Of a stretch of DNA of 64,000 bases, positions 13,001 to 22,447 are shown one piece after another. The DNA comes from Udeniomyces pyricola (Eukaryota > Basidiomycota > Tremellomycetes > Cystofilobasidiales > Mrakiaceae), in assembly GCA_039545295.1 (NCBI GenBank), contig BCIK01000020.1, positions 186,001 to 250,000 on the forward strand, read 5' to 3'. The notes beneath the pieces are model-generated. The model was given only the letters and a program-made list of their open reading frames with translations, was not told the DNA's origin and searched no databases. How positions within the stretch are numbered: the first letter of the stretch is position 1; every line of letters begins with the position of its first letter. The position numbers and the translations under genes are program-made.

Positions 13001-13306
13001 GCTGAAACCTTTTTTCATTGTTTTTCTTTGCACATCTCCTGCTCTTTCTCCCTTCACCCCTTTTGTGTTGTTGTTGTTGCCGTCGTTGTCATACCTTCTT
13101 TTCTACAGGATCCCAACATTTTGCCATACGCTCAACGCGTCGTGACCCTGGTCCTATCGCTCTTTGTCAAGATTGACGAAGGCCTTCGATCATCATCCGC
13201 GACCCCAGCCTCGGCGACGGCCCACCAACAGCAGCAGGACATCGAGAGCTTGCTGAGGTTGTGTAGGAACACGAGGGTCGAGTTGGAGATGAAGAAAGTC
13301 GGTTGA
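7056..13306 (+). CDS. EDC4: EDC4/Ge-1/Pdc1-like mRNA decapping scaffold
   Basis: Thirteen exons: 7056-7636, 7818-8874, 8969-9038, 9155-9341, 9475-10035, 10150-10828, 10933-10981, 11068-11285, 11403-11468, 11583-11695, 11815-12610, 12781-12876 and 13109-13306 (TGA). All junctions close in phase, giving about 1556 aa. N-terminal 550 residues are Pro/Ser/Gln-rich. A beta-propeller follows (YSAGCTVGSKGVISYAMNKG, RVRLIDEKTGYRALLKL, SDGGLVVWKLP, GSSQGTVIEAF). Next come an acidic/Pro linker and a helical region ending in the Ge-1 C-terminal domain (KAIKELIQKTLVPSYNDAV, DYEEFFTESFMSRDP, DPNILPYAQRVVTLVLSL). A His/Gln-rich tract lies at 12170-12310. This WD40 plus long-helix plus C-terminal-domain order is that of EDC4, the P-body scaffold that joins Dcp1-Dcp2 to other decay factors. 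Whether residues from 9420-9452 are included is open (see findings). Start ATG chosen because the next 30 residues resemble other Pro-rich N-termini and have an A at -3. Confidence 0.87.
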
Positions 13307-13708
13307 TCGGATTGAGGTTGAATCCGATGTGACTTAAGGGAAGAGAAGAAGAAGAAAAAAAAAGAAGAAGAAAAAACTCGGCTTGGATCTTTTTTTTTTT
13401 CGGTTCTTTTTTTTCTTCCCTTCCTCTCATCCCTTATCGATCTGTTTCTTCTGGTTTGCCTTGCTCTTGTTGTCTTTTCTCACTTTCTTTACTTGCTCCT
13501 CCCCCCCCCCTTCCCCTCGCTTGCTTCCTTTCGTCCCTATTCTGTTTCTTTCTTCTTCTTCTTTTTTTTTTCTTCTTCTCCTCGATTAATGAACCGATGA
13601 AATCCAGCCCAAGAGTCCATTGATTCTATCTAAACTATATGTAGCCCAACGTAAGTATCAATTGGTCGATTTCGATCGGATCGGTGCCATTACGTTTATA
13701 AAGACTAG

Positions 13709-13741
<33 letters not shown>

Positions 13742-14790
13742 CCCATCGAATCACTTCTGTCTCTGCATGGGCTAAGGGAATAGACGAGGCGTTCCGACAT
13801 CCGAGTCAACAAGAAGTAAGAAGAAAAAAAAAGAAAAAGAAAGAAAAAAAAAAGACGAAGAAACCGTCGGCCGCCCGTGGTTGGGACGTTTTTGAACGTT
13901 GAATTTGAACGGAAAAAAAAAAGATCCACATGATATTCTGCGATTTCATTTTTTTTTTTTGAGCGAGCGAGTAGGCTTTACCTACTATAACGGACTACGT
14001 ACGTTCAATTTTTTATTTTATTTATTTATCTTTTCGTTGCCGTCTTACGTACTAAGAAGTGACTTGACGGGATGGATGGATGGATGACCTGTCCTGGTCA
14101 CACAGTACACACATACATACACACACACACATTTATATATATATATATATTATGTATACTAGACGCTCCGTGTTGGGGATCAATGCAACTTTCTTCATTT
14201 TTTTTGCGGATACGATCGATAGATCGATCAAGTGTTTTTGAATGATGATGATGATGATGATGATTTTTTTTCGTTCGTCCCTTCTTTTTCTTCTTCTTCT
14301 TCGTGGGAATGGAGTTGCGTGATACAAACCCAAGATGGTGATTTGTGTGTCTTTTTTTTTTTTTTTGAATCCTCAATATATATCTCTCATATGACAAGGA
14401 AACAGAAGAAAGAAAGAAAGAAATAGAAGAAAGAGGGAGAGAGAGAGAATCTGGGCGCAATGCATCACAAAATCGATGTCGTTGTGACTGTTCCGAGGAG
14501 CGAGAAAGAAAAAGAATAAGAAAAAAAGGGAGGGGGGAGGGAAGGGGAAAGGGGGGAGAGAGAGAGAGTTGAGAGAAATGAAGAATGGGAATGGAAGAGA
14601 GATCAAGCAAGACGACGGCGGAAGGGCAAAGGACGAGAGACGGAAGGATGATCAGAATTAGGAAGGGGAGAGAGTGAAGAGGAAAGAATTCAGATCAAAA
14701 TCGGGACGGCTCAATGAAACAGGGGTGACGGGTGAAAGGGGGGGGGGGGGCAAAACAAGTGAGTTTCGAGAAAGGGGAATGGGGAGAAAT
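13307..14790. other. Convergent intergenic region with homopolymers and microsatellites
   Basis: No gene supported in these 1.48 kb between the EDC4 and Ypt1 stop codons. It holds pyrimidine-rich 3' UTR-like sequence, an A27 run at 13715-13741, (CA)n near 14109-14131, (AT)n near 14136-14149, a GAT repeat near 14241-14262, GA-rich tracts and a G11 run near 14740. Long ORFs here are low-complexity Phe/Ser or Lys/Glu readings and were not called. Confidence 0.6.
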
Positions 14791-16711
14791 TTAGCAGCAT
14801 CCTCCACCGGCTTGCTGGACGGCCTGTCCCGGGGCGACCTTCAAGTTGGCCTTGCCACCTGGACCAGTGGGCATGGTTGATGAGCCCATTCTGTGTTGAG
14901 TGCAAAAGAGGAAGAAGAGAGAAGAATCAAGGAAGCGGCGACGGTGATTGGAAGTTATACAAGCGACAGGTGAATAAAGGAAGACGGTCTTTTCTGGTTG
15001 GTTTGGGGAATCGAAGAGAAGGAGAACGTACCGATCCTTGATCTGCTTGGCCATCGTCAAGAAGGCCTGCTCAACGTTGGTCGCTTCCTTTGCCGATGTC
15101 TCCAGGAAAGGAATTGAGAGCGAATCGGCAAACTCCTAAAGGAAGTTCCAAATGGAGGTATCGAAGGAAAGATAACAGGCGAGAAGAGAGTGGATTGTTG
15201 TCAAGACCGAAAGAGTAAGAGCAGATATACAAAATGAGGTGTATGTTAGCGGCTGTCATTGCAAGATTTGTCGACCGCGTGACCCAGCTCTTCCCTCCTA
15301 GAATTGCCCTTCCTCTTTGTCTTTTCTAACTTTCGCCGACTGAATCGCCCAACTCGCCAATCAAGCCAGACCGCACAACTAGCTCACAAGGCACCAAATA
15401 AAAGAAGAAGAAAAAACCCAGAGCAATCGCAAATCAACTACTAACCTTAGCCGCGCCGTACTCGACAACCTTCTTCGGGACCAAGTCGTTCTTGTTTCCG
15501 ACAAGCAACTTGTTGACGCCCTCGATGGCGTATCGGTCAATCTCCTGGAGCCACTGCTTGACGTTGGTGAAGGTGTCGTTGTCGGTGACGTCGTAGACGA
15601 CAATGATGCCGTGCGCGCCTCGGTAGTAGGACGAGGTGATCGTTCGGAACCGCTCCTGGCCTGTGATAATGAGTTAGAGCCGGGTTTGAAGAAAAGGAGA
15701 ATGATACAGAGAGACATGAGGAATGGGATCAGGTTCAGATCGAAAGGGACTCATCAAACATGGAAAACCAGGCAGTGGACAAAGAAACACCCTGCGCAGC
15801 CAGCCCAACAGCTCCCCTGTCGACTAAGCAACGACAACGAATTAACTCACCAGCAGTATCCCACTAATGAACAAGGATCAGATACACCAAAATCGTGAGA
15901 GAAAATGTAGGGGTTTAAGAGGGGGAGAGGTTGTTAGAAAAAGGCACGATGAAAAGGGTTAAGCACGACTCTTGAAAAAGGCACAGCAAGGTCCAAAGAT
16001 TAACACAACAGATGCGTGCGATTCACTCACAATCTGGAGCTTGACGGTCTTGCCCTCGAGCTCGATGGTACGGATCTTGAAATCGACCTATGTACGGACA
16101 CATTGATCGAGCAAGGTGTGGGGACGGGAGGGGGGGAGGGGGGGGGACAAGGAGGAAAGGTCGGACGTCCGATAGTGATAAAGAAATCGGTCAGCCAGAG
16201 AGGTCCTTGCGCATACACAACCCCAAATCATGCACCTCATTTGTGCCGAACACTTGGCCGCCTGGTTGTCTTTGGTCTTTGCAGACCCAGATGGCATGGC
16301 AGGCGCCGCGAGACAGAGGAGTCGTTGTCCGGAAGAAAGGCACGCCATCGCTCCTCATTGACCGCCGGCACTCAGGCCGCTTAGACCTCTGGCTCTATCG
16401 ACGCCGGCTCCTCCTTCCCGCACTGCTTCCTCTTCCCTATCAATCCGACTCAGCCTCTCATATTCAGACAGAATGATGCGCCAAATGCGTGACCTATCGA
16501 ACCGAGTGCACAAGAAGCCGAGTCTATGGGACGATAAGGCCAAGCCTGTGGAGAGAGAGAAGAGATGAAAGCACAGACTCACTCCGATGGTCGAGATGTA
16601 AGACTCGGTGTAGGTGTCATCGGCGAACCTGAGCAGGAGACACGACTTGCCGACACCAGAGTCTCCGATGAGGAGAAGCTTGAAGAGGTAGTCGTATTCG
16701 GGGGTAGACAT
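14791..16711 (-). CDS. YPT1: Ypt1/Rab1 small GTPase
   Basis: Six exons: 16711-16583, 16088-16031, 15863-15851, 15660-15446, 15135-15032 and 14890-14791 (TAA), about 205 aa. Motifs in order: P-loop GDSGVGKS, switch I ([11 protein letters not shown]), WDTAGQERF, NKND (as VGNKNDLV), [14 protein letters not shown], and C-terminal GGCC for double geranylgeranylation. The near-perfect match to Rab1/Ypt1 gives the role: ER-to-Golgi vesicle tethering and early autophagy, on membranes when GTP-bound. Exon 3 is only 13 nt and carries WDTAG. Exon 2 is 58 nt, not the expected 57: the codons for the VDFKIRT segment contain one extra T (A on the plus strand, run at 16080-16083), so the literal reading frame breaks there. 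As the gene is essential this is probably a base-call error. Long G-rich and CA-rich spacer lies upstream. Confidence 0.93.
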
Positions 16712-18146
16712 GGTGGTGAGGAGAGGTTGGTTGGTTGGTGGTAGGGGTTGCAAAGGCAAGGGCGATGACGAAGTCTGCTGACTGCGAGGAGAGGAAGGGG
16801 GAGACGAGCGCGAGAGTCGGAGGGGAGGGGAGAGGGAGAGTGCGTGTAAAGGAGACAAGGGGTGAGGGAGGCAGAGAAGGATCAAACAACGTCAACGACG
16901 GGTTCATGACCGAACCGATAACAGTCTGACATTCGACAAGATGACAAGCTTGTTCGTCGGATGTGATGTGACCGCGTGAGATGGATGGATGGATGGCAGA
17001 GGGGGTGAGGCGGAAGACTCGGTCGAGCCAAGATGGGAAGGGGGGAAAGCGTGAGATAGTCGATAGACCTTGGTTCCTCTTCACGCACACAGCACCAAGG
17101 CCTACAACAGGTCGTCACCCCCTCTCTCTCTCGGCTCATCGGACGCGCGCTTCTGGCTTTCATCGACGTCTCGAATGGACGAGACCATGTTAAGGCTATC
17201 AATCCTAACGAACTCGACCGACCGCCGTGCTCAGCCAATCAGCCAGAGGTCACAACCAAGAGAGACGCAACATCGACGCGGCCCAGGGCGGATGGGGAAG
17301 GAGAGAGGGGGAAGGGAGGTCAATCGATGGGGACGACCGACCCCTCCCTTGACTCGGGCCTGGACGCGACTTTGGGTTTGCGACTTTGAGTTGGTTCGAA
17401 TGAATGTGGGAGATGAGGTGTGGAAGAAGAGGGGAAAAAAAAGGGGAAGAGATGGCAAGTCCGAGGGACTTACGTCGAGTGTTGTGGGTGTGGGTTGAGC
17501 GTGGAGTGGTGGGTTGATGTGTGGATGGTGGCGGTTCGGGAGAGATGATGATGCCCATGTACGTGCTGTAATGACGGGCGTCCTCTGTGTTGTCCTGTCC
17601 TGTCTCTATTAATATTATGACTGTCCCCTTCCGTCGCACAACAGGATATACATCTAATCCACGAATACACACAACCTCATCATTACTTCACAACCCCCCC
17701 CCCCCCTTCAACAATCGACTCGCGTGATATATACAGACCAGATGGTATTTATCCACACATCACCCATAACCTTTGTCCATCGTCTCCCCCGCTGATTATC
17801 TCATAGCCAGCTAGACTCTTGCTCAGTTCCAATCTGAAACCCGCACATCGACAGAACCCCCCCCCCCCCCACCTGGTGATCATCGGTTCGCATAGCACTC
17901 ACCCACGCAGTAAACGACGTGCACAAGAGAATGAGAAAAAAAGGTTTCGTCTATATCGTTCCCATCCTCTTCCATCCATTCACCCATATCCATCCATCCC
18001 ACGTTCCACCCCGCACAACACCCGTGAACACACACACACTCTCTCTCTCTTCCAAGACCATCAACTGGGCACGCAGAAAAAAAAGGGTTTCGGCCCGTCG
18101 TCGGCGGTTGATAGAGATTGCACTCGGGGGTCCGTCATTTGTGCTT
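16712..18146. other. Ypt1 leader/promoter and QCR10 3' flank
   Basis: No protein gene supported in these 1.43 kb. A strong minus-strand donor (GTAAGT at about 17474-17469) with possible acceptors near 16785 suggests an intron in the 5' UTR of the Ypt1 gene, as is common for fungal Rab genes; this is inference. C-runs lie at about 17694-17706 and 17858-17870. Confidence 0.4.
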
Positions 18147-19086
18147 TTAGAAGGGCTTGTCGCTCTCGGGGGTCTTGTCGGTGAAGTAGTCGGAAAGCTA
18201 GTAGAAGAGAGAGACACAGGAGGCAGGAATGAGTACATTGCAGATGAGCAAGGACGGAAAAGCCCGAGAGGAGGGAACAATGTAAAGAAAGAAGAGAAGG
18301 ACGTACACCGGGGACCTTCTGCAAGACGTCCTTCTGCAGTTGGGTAACACACATCATGACATCACACAAAGGGTTGAAGCGAAAAGCCGTCGCGTGCCAA
18401 AGGGAGGGGAGAGAAACGTGTGAGTATGTATGCCATGGAAGCCAAAGCCTTCTTTTCAGATGAGGCGTCGTCGCGCCGACGATGCCAGAAGGACGCCGAG
18501 GCCACCAAGAAGCGACGGTCGTGCATGACGCTCGATCCTTGTCGCTCGCGCTTATGAGAACTGATTCTCATGGCGAGATTAAGAAAGACGATGACGAACC
18601 TTGAAGATAGGAACGGAGCTCATGAGGAGAGTGACGAGACCACCGGCACCGGCACCCCAGATGACCATCGAGGGAACCCACTTGGTGACCTTCCTGCTCG
18701 ATCGGAAAGGAGAGAGGGAGACGGAGAGCAGTCACCAAGAAAGAGGTCAAAGTCAGCGGACGGGACGGCGCATTCACTCTACATAGACGGGGAACGGGAA
18801 GACGTGTACTTACTCGACGCTGTTAGAGTGAAGAGGGATGCCGAGAGGATGGAAGAGGGACCAGAAGGAAGAGAACGGACGGTGAGCAAGGGCGAAAGGG
18901 NNGGGGGGGGGGGGGNGGGAGAACGAGGTGGACACTTTGGCCGCGACGCTATTGGTCCGACTGGCAGTATGTGTGCTCACGACGTCTCGCGTTGCGTTGG
19001 GCTGATTGGATGGATTCGGAAACGTACGTGATGGGACCGACTCGGGCGGGGGTGACCTTGAAACCTCGGTTGGCAAGAAGAGACAT
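18147..19086 (-). CDS. QCR10: Cytochrome bc1 complex subunit 10 (QCR10-like)
   Basis: Exons: 19086-19028, an optional 6-nt exon 18819-18814, 18693-18600, 18333-18307 and 18197-18147 (TAA), giving 78 aa (76 without the microexon). The N-terminal 20 residues (MSLLANRGFKVTPARVGPIT) are short and basic, followed by a single membrane segment starting WVPSMVIWGAGAGG, then KKDVLQKVPG and the diagnostic tail TDKTPESDKPF. This tail and one central helix are those of fungal Qcr10, a peripheral single-span subunit of ubiquinol-cytochrome c reductase in the mitochondrial inner membrane that helps hold the Rieske protein. The first intron contains ambiguous bases in a G-run. Divergent from the DUS1 gene. 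The main doubt is the 6-nt exon, since skipping it also keeps frame. Confidence 0.82.
18901..18916. other. Ambiguous bases (N) in a G-run, intron 1 of QCR10
   Basis: Three N bases (18901, 18902, 18916) flank a run of about 13 G. This is an unresolved stretch of the assembly within an intron and has no effect on coding. Confidence 0.95.
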
Positions 19087-19402
19087 GTTGAGAGATGGAA
19101 CGAGAAGGAGGGGGTAGCTGACGGAAGGAGGGGAAAGTGGTGGATGAACGTGAGTGGGAAAAGGCGGAGAACTGATGAGAAGGAGCGGAGGAGCGGAGGA
19201 GGGGGACAGGTCTAACAAACCCATGATGATCTCCAACCACTCCGCCCAACAAGTATACAACAGTATATTACATCCACCGGCCACCGCCCGTGTATATATA
19301 CAGTATATATACATATATTCTCCTTCCATTCTCATCCCACTTCAACCTAATCCTCATCATACTGACCATCCACCACATACTCTACACCCAGAACCAATAC
19401 CC
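19087..19402. promoter_or_regulatory. Shared divergent promoter (QCR10 / DUS1)
   Basis: 316 bp between two divergent start codons. It holds an AT-rich TATA-like block at about 19292-19320 (GTATATATACAGTATATATACATATAT) closer to the DUS1 start. No known operator was recognised. Confidence 0.55.
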
Positions 19403-22078
19403 ATGACTACATCCCAACTACCCGTGGAGTGTCTCCAGTTGGTCCAAGCTCCCATGGTGCGCACAACTAAACATCCACCCGCGCCGTCAACGTCGGCATG
19501 AACCGTACCATCATCGTACTCCATGGCCGCATATATCCATCTCGCGCTTACTCACAGCTCACTGTCTTCTTTCCGTCGCCGAAATCACGGACTGACGTTT
19601 GGGGTGGATGGTGTATCTGATTGTCTCTGGACTCGCGCGCTGGCTTATACGTACTCAGGTCCGGGTCTCTGACTTACCGTTCCGTCTCATGACAGCTCGT
19701 TGGGGAGCTACACTGACCTGTACATATACTACTCCGCCTTCAGCTTTCAAATCGATCTCATCACCAATATTCTCTATTGGGGAAATTTTCCATCTTGTTA
19801 GCCCCATCTACCGCAACTGACCCCTCTCTCTCTCTCTCTCTCTTCAACCTTACCTCTTCCTCAAATTTTATCACCATGCTTTTTTTCTTCCAAGACACAC
19901 CCATGTTCCACGCCTCCTCGCTTTTGGACGACCGCGACTTTCGTGAGCAAGCCCTTCGCGACTTGGACCTCGGTCGTCTCCTACGAAACGACGGTACGGG
20001 TCGTATCGGTGGTGGTAATCCTGGTAGCCCATTCGTCGTCGCTCAGCTAGCTGGGAACGATCCGGTTCGTCTCCTGGAGGCAGGGAAGCTTCTGGTCGGG
20101 CACGTAGATGCGTTGGGTGAGTTTCATCTGATGTACGCCCACACACGTACTGTGCATCGACGTTCCTTGCCTTGTGCAGCTTGGTGGCTCTTCTTACTCG
20201 TACATGACATTAGTCAACCACGTTCGGGAGTTTCTTGCATTCTTGCTGATCTATGACGTGGTTCGTACGTAATCTCAGAATTAAATCTCGGTGCGTATCC
20301 CGTTCATTTTTTTATTTTTTATTTTGGCCTGAGCATTCCAGCGTTCCGGTTGTATGGTGATATAGGTCACTGTAGCTGCTGGTCTCAGACCTACGCATCA
20401 CTTTGGACATCCTTTTTTTTTTTTTTTTTTTTTTTTTTACCTCATCAAGGAGACAGCTCCTTATATCTCTTGTGTCCTTCATTCTGATCTCCTTGCTTTT
20501 CTTCCCTTTCGCTCGCTTCCTTCAGGATGTCCTCAGCAACAAGCCAAAGACGAACACTATGGAGGATTTCTTCTCACCCGTTCGGATCTGCCTCTCGTTT
20601 GTTCCCTTGGTTCGTTCTCGTTTCATCGATCCAATTCAAACAATTCAATCTGGTCCACCATAGCGATGATCTCCCACTCTGAACGGACATTCTGGCCTCT
20701 CTCCTTGATTCCACAGTATCGACGCTATCGACCCTACCTCTCCCACTTCACACCAAGATCCGTCTACCTCCCACACCTATGACACCTCTCTCTCTCACCC
20801 TCCTCCTTTCCCAATCCGGCTCTCGTACGACCACCCTTCACGCTCGTCCTATCGGCGCTCCCCAACGTCGTCGGTCCGCTAAAGGACTTCTCACATCCGC
20901 CGTCGGAACCCTCAAGCGAGGCCTCATCGAGCATGGATGGAACGACGTGAGGATCGTGGGGAACGGGGGCGTCAGGGTTTGGGAGGACGTAGGGAGGTTG
21001 ACCGAGGAAGAAGGTTGCGAAGGTTGGATGGTCGGAGAGGAACTCGTACGAAATCCAAGGTGAGATATTCTTCTTTTCTTTCATTTCTTTTGATGTTGAT
21101 GCATCTTGTCTGCTTTTTTTCACTTTGGTCATTTGCTTTGGATTCCCCCCTTCTTTTTTGTCCATCTAACTCAATTGCAACATCCGTCATCATGCCCTCC
21201 TTCTCTCTCCCCATTCAACCCCCTTTCCTCTCTCCCTCCTTCATTCAACATGCATCTCCCTCTTCTCCCTCTTCCCAATCTTCTGCCATTCCTCATATAT
21301 AAAAACAACCATTCTTCTCCGCTTTCATTAGGTTCTTCACCCAATCTCAATCTAATCCTCGAGCGCTCGATCTCGCGACCGAATACCTCGATCTCGTCGA
21401 GCTCATCTGCGCCAAGTACCATGACTCGAACGACGGCGTTCGATCAGTCGTCGTCCCAAGAACGAATATTCAACGGCATCTTCGAGCGTTCGTCGAAGCC
21501 GATCTCGTTTGGTCAGTCTGAAACCCCTTTGGTTTTTTTTTTTTTCAAAAAAAAAAAAAAAACATATCCATATTATCCTTGGTTGACACTGGGGGACTAT
21601 TTGTGATTCCAAGCTGTTTGTTTCAAACAAATGATGGGAGAACTCACGAACGGCGGTGAATTGATTTTGGATCGATACTGATTTCCTAGACGTTTTTTTG
21701 ACTTGTTTGCCATGATCTCAAAAAAAAAAAAAAACACCTCCTTCGACTTCCTCCTTCCTTTCCCTCTTATGCGCCATCTCGGCTTACCCGGTCATCCGTG
21801 ATGACTATCCCTATTCTTCTGTTCCCCAACTCCCCCTTCCCTTCCTCAACACTTTTCAAAAAAAAAAAAAAAAAAAAATAAAAAAAAAAATAAAAAATTC
21901 ATCATATCGATGATGAAAAATCAGCTCTCGGTCGAAGCACTTCCGTCCTTTCCTCTCCGCCCTCGAGAAGACGTCAATGTCATGCAGCGATCATGATGCC
22001 CACAGCGGCGACGACCTCGTAGGGTTCCGACGGTTGATCGAGGACGAGACGATCGTAGAGGCTTGGACGGCAGCATGA
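19403..22078 (+). CDS. DUS1: tRNA-dihydrouridine(16/17) synthase, DUS1 type
   Basis: Eight exons: 19403-19456, 19659-19719, 19895-20116, 20279-20290 (12 nt), 20526-20609, 20717-21059, 21332-21511 and 21925-22078 (TGA); phase closes, 369 aa. The FMN-barrel signature starts at once: APMV joined to RVSDLPFRLM, then GATLTYTPM, LELNLGCPQQQAKDEHYGGF (Cys of GCP is the catalytic acid of the family), LHTKIR (FMN/substrate Lys), LHARP (normally HGR), IVGNGGV and GCEGWMVGEELVRNPRFF. The YTPM and CPQ spacing fits the DUS1 subfamily, which reduces U16/U17 in the D-loop of tRNAs with NADPH. The protein is shorter at its C-terminus than human DUS1L and has no zinc finger. The start is the first ATG and leaves only 15 residues before APMV, as usual for the family. 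Convergent with the ZUP1-like gene. Confidence 0.85.
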
Positions 22079-22447
22079 TGATGATTTCGATACATATACA
22101 TATATATGTATATATATATGATGTGATGTGATGAATAATAACAAAAATTGGAACGGCGCGCTGGAAGTAACAATTGGTATTGGGGGGGGGGGCATACGTG
22201 TGTGTGTGTGTGTGTGTATGTACGTTTATATGTATATATAACACAAACGGGACATGTTTCGTTTGGGTTATTAGTTACCAAAAGTGTGTACTCGTCAGAC
22301 TGCATCCATGCATAATGTATCATCTCTATTTTCCTCCCCCCCCCCCCCCTCCGCGCGCATGCACTTCCCCCAACCCCCTACTCTAATTCCTCATACAGAG
22401 AGAGGCTTCTCAAACACGCAAAGGTCGAGGTCCCTTCGATCGAATCC
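22079..22447. other. Conv. spacer DUS1/ZUP1 with microsatellites
   Basis: 369 bp between two stop codons. It contains (TA) stretches near 22095-22118, a G-run at about 22182-22191, (GT)n at about 22199-22217 and a C-run at about 22338-22350. No gene seen. Confidence 0.6.

Noticed and set aside
14098..14610. 170-codon minus-strand ORF between EDC4 and YPT1
   Set aside because: Made of microsatellite translations (His, Lys, Ser runs); no conserved residues and no splice-supported partner exons.
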